Shown: one piece after another, positions 49,700-53,937 of the stretch
Position numbering within the stretch: the first letter of the stretch is position 1
Layout of the letters: each line of letters opens with the position of its first letter
Assembly (NCBI GenBank): GCA_964508715.1
Contig: CAZDUX010000021.1
Location: 1-53,937, forward strand
Source: JAKALX01 sp964508715
Lineage (GTDB): Bacteria; Chloroflexota; Dehalococcoidia; Tepidiformales; Tepidiformaceae
Reading direction: 5' to 3'
DNA: 53,937 nucleotides
Notes under the pieces: generated by a model
The model's database searches: none
What the model was told of the DNA's origin: nothing
Seen by the model: only the letters and a program-made list of their open reading frames with translations
Made by a program: the position numbers and the translations under genes

Positions 49700-50587
49700 A
49701 TGTCGCGTGTCCTTGCCCTTGTCAGCGTCCTTGGCCGCGATCAGAAGGGTGTGGTTGCCCGCATCTCCACCCACCTCGCCGAGCGCGAGATCAATATCGA
49801 GGACATCGAGCAGCGAGTCGTGCGCGGCCAGTTCCTGATGGACATGTTGATTGATATCACCGACGCCTCGATCTCGCTCGACGAACTGGTCACCGGGTTG
49901 CTCTCCATCGGCTCGGAGATCGGCATGGAGATCCGCGTCTCCCTCCACAACGAACGTGAACGCAAGCGTGTCGCCATCCTGGTGAGCAAGGAAGCCCACT
50001 GCCTGGAGCAGCTCATCGCCGATCACCGGGCGGGCCACCTGCATGGTGATATCGTTGCCGTCATCGGCAACCACGAAGTTCTCCGGCCGGTCGCCGAGGC
50101 CGCAGGCCTGCCCTTCTCCTGGTTCCCAAGCACCGATAAGCAGGCTCACGAAGCATTCCTCCTCCGCAGGCTCGAAGAGACCCGTGCAGAGGTCGTAGTG
50201 CTCGCACGCTATATGCAGATCCTCACTCCCGCAGTTGTTGAGCCGTACGCCGGCCGGATTATCAATATCCACCCCTCGCTCCTGCCCTACTTTCCAGGGG
50301 CGAACCCGTACCGCCGTGCCTGGGAAGACGGTGTGCGCGTAACCGGCTGCACCGCCCACTTCGTCACCGAAGACCTCGATGCCGGGCCGATTATCCTCCA
50401 GGACGTGTTCCAGATCGAAGTCGGTGTCGATTCGGTCGATGACGTCCGATCGAAGGGCCGTGCGCTTGAAGGCCGCGTGCTCAGCCAGGCCGTCCAGCTC
50501 TATCTCAACAACGAGGTGGTCGTCATCAACGGGAAGGTCGTCTTCAAGCCGGGAATGCGAACACTGCTGCGCGGCGCCAGCGACTGA
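49700..50587 (+). CDS. purU: Formyltetrahydrofolate deformylase
   Basis: 295 residues. Hydrolyses 10-formyl-THF to formate and THF, balancing one-carbon pools. N-terminal ACT domain (about 1-85) with LVSVLGRDQKGVVARIS, and a C-terminal formyltransferase fold. Active-site residues N189, H191 (NIHPSLLPYFPGA) and D227 (TEDLDAGPI) are present. ATG at 49700 with GGAG 9 bases upstream. It is divergent from the transporter operon and convergent with the small CxxC gene, 25 bases apart. Confidence 0.94.
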   Translation: MSRVLALVSVLGRDQKGVVARISTHLAEREINIEDIEQRVVRGQFLMDMLIDITDASISLDELVTGLLSIGSEIGMEIRVSLHNERERKRVAILVSKEAHCLEQLIADHRAGHLHGDIVAVIGNHEVLRPVAEAAGLPFSWFPSTDKQAHEAFLLRRLEETRAEVVVLARYMQILTPAVVEPYAGRIINIHPSLLPYFPGANPYRRAWEDGVRVTGCTAHFVTEDLDAGPIILQDVFQIEVGVDSVDDVRSKGRALEGRVLSQAVQLYLNNEVVVINGKVVFKPGMRTLLRGASD

Positions 50588-50612
50588 GACCGGCCGACGA
50601 CGGAGCAGTGCC

Positions 50613-50879
50613 TCAGGTCAGGGACTGTACCAGCGGCCGCTCGACCGGGTGTGGCGCCAGCTTCCATGCCATCGCGAGCCCGGGAATCTGGCCACGATAG
50701 ACCTCCACGACGTGCTCAGGGCAAACAGCCACGACAACGTGCCGATCGCCATCGGGTGCAACGGCAAGCTCGGCCGATGCGTGCTCGATGAGTGCTGCGT
50801 TGGAGGTCCAGATCCCGATTGAGCCGCTTGCCGGGCGAGGATCGAGCGCGAGGGAGAAACAGATGCTGCAGCTTTGCAT
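50613..50879 (-). CDS. Small hypothetical protein with CxxC N-terminus
   Basis: 88 residues starting MQSCSICFSLALDPRPASGS. Not recognised. The CSIC pair could bind metal or be redox-active. A strong GGGAGGAGGG lies 3 bases before the ATG at 50879, and a TAGAGT hexamer about 20 bases further upstream may be its -10. These signals make it a real gene despite its size. The frame is open for 73 more codons upstream, but without a start signal. Convergent with purU. Confidence 0.6.
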   Translation of the reverse strand: MQSCSICFSLALDPRPASGSIGIWTSNAALIEHASAELAVAPDGDRHVVVAVCPEHVVEVYRGQIPGLAMAWKLAPHPVERPLVQSLT

Positions 50880-51062
50880 GTGCCCTCCTCCCGGTGTCCC
50901 GACTCTACCATCGGAGCGGACGATAATGGTTCTGTCTTCCTTCAGACTTCGCCATCCCACCCGGTGTACCGGCCGCAGTGGCCCGGGCCCCAGAGCAGGG
51001 CTGCCACCCTCAACATGCTTCGAGGCGTGGCCTGCGTGTCGGCTCGCACACGATGGACCTTT

Positions 51063-51121
51063 GCTCCACGCGGTAGGGTGTGTGGAGCAGCAGTTCACGG
51101 TGCTGCCCGGCTGCGGTGAAC
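51063..51121 (+). repeat. Two tandem inverted repeats in the leader of the epimerase gene
   Basis: GCTCCAC (51063-51069) with GTGGAGC (51082-51088), and GTTCAC (51093-51098) with GTGAAC (51116-51121). Both lie in the 261-base gap 50880-51140, just ahead of the GTG at 51141. They could be operators or small hairpins in a leader. No known riboswitch is recognised. The rest of the gap shows nothing clear. Confidence 0.35.
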
Positions 51122-51140
51122 ATCGGACTGGAGGTGGATT

Positions 51141-52037
51141 GTGCGTGTACTTGTCGCCGGTGGTACTGGCTTCCTCGGACGGGCTATCGTCTCGCGATTA
51201 CTCGCCGATGGTCACGAGGCCGGAATCCTCTCGCGATCACAGCACCTTGCCGACCCGGTCGATGCCCGGGCTCGCTGGGAGCAGGGAGATGTCACCGAGC
51301 CGAAGACACTCGATGGGCGGCTCGAGGGCTACGATGCCGTCGTCGATGCGGTGCAATTCCCGAACTCGCCGATTGAAAACCCGAAGAAGGGGTTCACCTT
51401 CGAGCGCGTTGATCTCGGTGGTACGAAGAACCTTGTCGACGCGGCCAGGACGCAGGGTGTCACGCACTTCATCGGCCTTTCCGGAGTGGGTTCGGCCGAA
51501 AAAGCCCCCTTTCACTGGCAGCGGTTCAAGTGGTGGGAGGAAGAGTACATCCGGGGTTCGGGGCTCGGGTACACCATTTTCTGCCCCAGTTGGGTCTACG
51601 GCCCGCGTGATGTTTCGCTCAATCGATTTCTCGGTTTCGCACGGTTCCTCCCGTTCATCCCCGTGATTGGTGATGGGAAGACATCGATAAACCCGCTCTT
51701 TGTCGGTGACCTCGCCCGCCATGTCTCCAGGGCACTCACTACGCCGGAAGCGATGGGCGAGACCGTTGAGATTGGCGGCCCCGAAGTTCTTACGATGGAC
51801 CAGGTCATCCGAACGGCCCTGAAGGTCGAGCATCGCCGGCGATTTCTGCTCCACCAGCCCAAGGCTCTCATGAAACTGGTGGCACGTATCGCCCAGGTTC
51901 TTCCCGGCAGGCCGCTCACACCCGACGCCATCGATTTCATCACCATGGATGGCGTCGCTGATACGTCAAGGCTCACCGCCCTCTTTGGCCTGCCACTCAC
52001 ACCGCTCGAGGAAGGGCTCGCCACCTATCTCGCGTAG
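51141..52037 (+). CDS. NAD(P)-binding epimerase-like protein (complex I NDUFA9-like)
   Basis: 298 residues, extended SDR fold. N-terminal Rossmann motif RVLVAGGTGFLGRAIVSRLL, then VTHFIGLSGVGSAEKAPFHWQRFKWWEEEYIRGSGLGYTIFCPSWVYGPRD, which is the atypical SDR_a5-like/NDUFA9 pattern without the classical YxxxK. These proteins often bind NADPH in a structural or regulatory role. Substrate unknown. GTG start at 51141 with GGAGGTGG upstream. It ends 68 bases before the HTH-SerA gene. Confidence 0.87.
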   Translation: MRVLVAGGTGFLGRAIVSRLLADGHEAGILSRSQHLADPVDARARWEQGDVTEPKTLDGRLEGYDAVVDAVQFPNSPIENPKKGFTFERVDLGGTKNLVDAARTQGVTHFIGLSGVGSAEKAPFHWQRFKWWEEEYIRGSGLGYTIFCPSWVYGPRDVSLNRFLGFARFLPFIPVIGDGKTSINPLFVGDLARHVSRALTTPEAMGETVEIGGPEVLTMDQVIRTALKVEHRRRFLLHQPKALMKLVARIAQVLPGRPLTPDAIDFITMDGVADTSRLTALFGLPLTPLEEGLATYLA

Positions 52038-52067
52038 CCCTGCGGCCTCCAGTCATGGGAGTTGCCT

Positions 52068-52088
52068 CTCCATGCAATTTGCATGGAG
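52068..52088. promoter_or_regulatory. Perfect 21-bp palindrome, candidate operator of HTH-SerA
   Basis: CTCCATGCAA (52068-52077), one T, TTGCATGGAG (52079-52088): ten-base arms with perfect symmetry, ending 17 bases before the ATG at 52106. The half-site GCATGGA recurs at 52113-52119. Two ten-base arms about one helical turn apart fit an XRE dimer. As RNA it could fold into a 9-bp stem with a 3-base loop, but no T-run follows. Confidence 0.65.
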
Positions 52089-52105
52089 TCAGGTGAAGAT
52101 GCAGA

Positions 52106-53887
52106 ATGCATAGCATGGAACCTGCGCAGTTCACCGCCCGGCGCAACGCCCTCCAGCTCTCCCAGGCCGCCATCGCCACAGCGCTCGGTGTCGATCAGGC
52201 CACCGTAAGCCGCTGGGAATCCGGCAAGGCACGCATCCCGGCCGCGATCGAACTCGCCCTCGCCACTTTCAAGGAGACCGAACCCACCATGCCCGAAACC
52301 GCACGCCCGCGCATCCTCATCGCCGACCCAATCGCACCCGAAGGCATCGAGATGCTCCGCGCCGTGGGCGACGTTGATGTGAAGACCGGACAGCCGGCCG
52401 ACACACTCGTGGCTATGATCGCTGAGTACGATGCGCTTGTGGTTCGCAGCGAGACGAAGGTGACACGCCCGATTGTCGAGGCAGCGACCAGGCTCCAGGT
52501 CATCGGCCGGGCGGGCGTCGGTGTCGATAACATCGATCTCGATGCGGCGACCGAAAAAGGCGTCATCGTCGTCAATGCCCCACAGGGCAACACCGTTGCC
52601 GCAGCCGAACAGACGATCGCCCTGCTCATGGCCCTTGCCCGTCACGTGCCCCAGGCCGATGCCTCGATGCGTGCTGGCAGGTGGGACCGTAAGACATACA
52701 TCGGCACCGAGGTCCGGGGGAAGACACTCGGTATCGTTGGCCTCGGAAAGATCGGCTCCGAAGTCGCACGGCGTGCGGTTGGCATGGAGATGCGTGTACT
52801 CGCCTTCGACCCGTTCGTGCCCGTCGAACGTGCCAAATCCATGGGTGTCGAGTCGGTCGATTTCGACCAGGTGCTCATGCTTTCTGACTTCCTCACCGTG
52901 CATCCCCCGCTGACGGCGAGCACGAGCGGCATGATAGGCGCGGCTGAGATTGCGAAAATGAAGGACGGTGCGCGCCTCATCAATGTCGCTCGCGGCGGGA
53001 TAATCGATGAGGCTGCTCTGGCCGAGGCGGTGAAGGCGGGCAAGATTGCTGGTGCCGCCGTCGACGTGTTCACGCAAGAACCCGTGACTCCCGATAACCC
53101 GCTCCTTGGCGAACCGCGCATCATCGCCACCCCCCATCTCGGAGCTTCGACGGCCGAGGCCCAGGAACGCGTCGCACTCGACGTTGCCGAGCAGATCGTC
53201 GAGATCCTCCAGGGGAAGCCAGCCCGGTATGCGGTGAACGCGCCGATGCTTGCGCCCGAAACCCTGAAGGTCATCCAGCCATACATGGCCGTGGCGGAGA
53301 TGGCTGGAAAGGTGGCGACCCAGCTCATCACGGGCAAGCTCACGACGATCGAGATCGATTATTACGGCGAGATCGCCGAGCACGATGTGACACCGCTCAA
53401 GGCTGCAGTCATCCGCGGGCTCCTCAAGCCGATCAGCGAGGAGAACGTGAATGTGGTCAACGCGAACCTCGTCGCCCAGTCACGCGGCTGGAATATCGAG
53501 GAGCGATTGCGGGCTTCGCACGAGGTCTTCGTCAACCTCGTCCACGTCAAAGTGGTTACGAGCGAGGCGGAAGTCACGGTCGGCGGAACCGTGGTCAACG
53601 CGCAGCCGCACATCGTCATCCTCAATGCGTTGGATGTGGACCTCATCCCCGAGCCGAACTCGTACCTGCTCGCATGTGACAACGAGGATCGTCCCGGGAT
53701 GATCGGCCGGATTGGTACATTGCTCGGCGAGTTCGATATCAATATCCGTTCAATGCAGGTGGGCCGCCGTGGCAAACGCGGCCGCGCGCTCATGCTGATT
53801 GCCGTCGATGAGGTGCCGGGCGAGGGATTGCTCGACCAGATCGAAGCGATCGACGGTATCTACAACGTGCGGCTCGTGCGTTTCTAA
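52106..53887 (+). CDS. serA: Phosphoglycerate dehydrogenase with N-terminal XRE-type helix-turn-helix
   Basis: 593 residues. Residues about 7-56 form a Cro/XRE HTH (LSQAAIATALGVDQATVSRWESG, 18-40). From residue 68 it is a complete type-1 SerA: NAD motif GLGKIG (212-217), catalytic R296, E325 and H344, an ASB domain (about 385-505) and a C-terminal ACT domain (about 520-593). It oxidises 3-phosphoglycerate in the first step of serine synthesis; ACT domains sense serine. The frame is unbroken. AGGTGA precedes ATG 52106. An internal ATG at 52289, with AAGGAG 12 bases upstream, would give a normal 532-residue SerA, so two isoforms are possible. Confidence 0.93.
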   Translation: MHSMEPAQFTARRNALQLSQAAIATALGVDQATVSRWESGKARIPAAIELALATFKETEPTMPETARPRILIADPIAPEGIEMLRAVGDVDVKTGQPADTLVAMIAEYDALVVRSETKVTRPIVEAATRLQVIGRAGVGVDNIDLDAATEKGVIVVNAPQGNTVAAAEQTIALLMALARHVPQADASMRAGRWDRKTYIGTEVRGKTLGIVGLGKIGSEVARRAVGMEMRVLAFDPFVPVERAKSMGVESVDFDQVLMLSDFLTVHPPLTASTSGMIGAAEIAKMKDGARLINVARGGIIDEAALAEAVKAGKIAGAAVDVFTQEPVTPDNPLLGEPRIIATPHLGASTAEAQERVALDVAEQIVEILQGKPARYAVNAPMLAPETLKVIQPYMAVAEMAGKVATQLITGKLTTIEIDYYGEIAEHDVTPLKAAVIRGLLKPISEENVNVVNANLVAQSRGWNIEERLRASHEVFVNLVHVKVVTSEAEVTVGGTVVNAQPHIVILNALDVDLIPEPNSYLLACDNEDRPGMIGRIGTLLGEFDINIRSMQVGRRGKRGRALMLIAVDEVPGEGLLDQIEAIDGIYNVRLVRF

Positions 53888-53937
53888 GGATTCGCTGATC
53901 ATTGGCGTTCATAGACGCCCAGGACGGCAGAGACGGG

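Noticed and set aside
52068..52088. Palindrome as a terminator of the epimerase gene
   Set aside because: No T-run follows, the RNA loop would be only 3 bases, and the symmetry is perfect in DNA, which fits an operator better.
52106..52289. Separate small HTH gene upstream of serA
   Set aside because: There is no stop codon between the HTH and SerA, so at least the long product must be a fusion; an internal start can only add a second isoform.
52025..53383. 452-codon minus-strand open frame opposite serA
   Set aside because: Shadow of the third-position GC bias of serA; no motif.
1..53937. Mobile elements, prophage, CRISPR arrays
   Set aside because: No transposase, integrase, terminal repeats, phage structural genes or regularly spaced repeats were seen on either strand.
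53888..53937. Trailing 50 bases after serA
   Set aside because: Too short to support any feature; no terminator visible before the window ends.

Overview
The window is a dense, GC-rich stretch of bacterial chromosome with about 53 protein genes and two tRNA genes. I see no insertion sequence, prophage, CRISPR array or rRNA. Gene content suggests a free-living, probably aerobic member of the Chloroflexota, perhaps near the Dehalococcoidia/Tepidiforma side. The grounds are acyl-CoA catabolism genes, LLM-class and PPOX-class oxidoreductases of the kind that use F420, a YvcK with two N-terminal membrane helices, a bifunctional-type Dcd, and a Gram-positive-type SOS box. This placement is inference.

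Layout. 1-7.4 kb: a class V aminotransferase cut by the window edge, a GNAT enzyme, acyl-CoA dehydrogenase, CoA-transferase, dcd, thioesterase and cyclophilin. 7.7-11.4 kb: a plus-strand run of amidohydrolase, an unknown TIM-barrel-like protein, enoyl-CoA hydratase and mutY. 11.4-19.7 kb: mostly minus-strand housekeeping genes (queA, rlmN, fmt, a substrate-binding protein, secG, yvcK, gatB). 19.9-22.9 kb: a selenocysteine-type selD whose catalytic codon is an in-frame TGA, divergent from a geranylgeranyl-reductase-like flavoprotein and nth. 22.8-32.5 kb: membrane proteins, acyl-CoA carboxylase alpha and beta genes about 4.5 kb apart, an esterase, two metallo-beta-lactamase-fold enzymes and a TauE-type permease. 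32.7-38.5 kb: a PAS-receiver protein, DinB, and SOS-box-controlled dnaE2. 38.4-43.4 kb: a padR-modABC operon, a NrtR-like Nudix regulator and an LLM oxidoreductase. 43.5-49.3 kb: tRNA-Ser, miaB, tRNA-Ala and an incomplete peptide ABC transporter operon. 49.7-53.9 kb: purU, a small CxxC protein, an epimerase, and a 3-phosphoglycerate dehydrogenase fused to an N-terminal XRE helix-turn-helix.

The most notable points are these. (1) The HTH-SerA fusion sits just downstream of a perfect 21-bp palindrome, which suggests a serine-biosynthesis enzyme that is also its own regulator. (2) selD reads through TGA at the catalytic position, so the real gene is 29 codons longer than the longest uninterrupted reading frame. 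(3) At least 13 start codons lie only 6-8 bases downstream of a TANNNT-like hexamer, mostly with no Shine-Dalgarno sequence, suggesting widespread leaderless mRNAs. (4) dnaE2 carries a clean SOS box but has no imuA/imuB beside it. (5) The molybdate-type transporter operon is headed by a PadR regulator with its own inverted repeat. Several convergent pairs overlap by 14-79 bp. Start codons were chosen from Shine-Dalgarno sites, -10-like hexamers and family length, and many are GTG.
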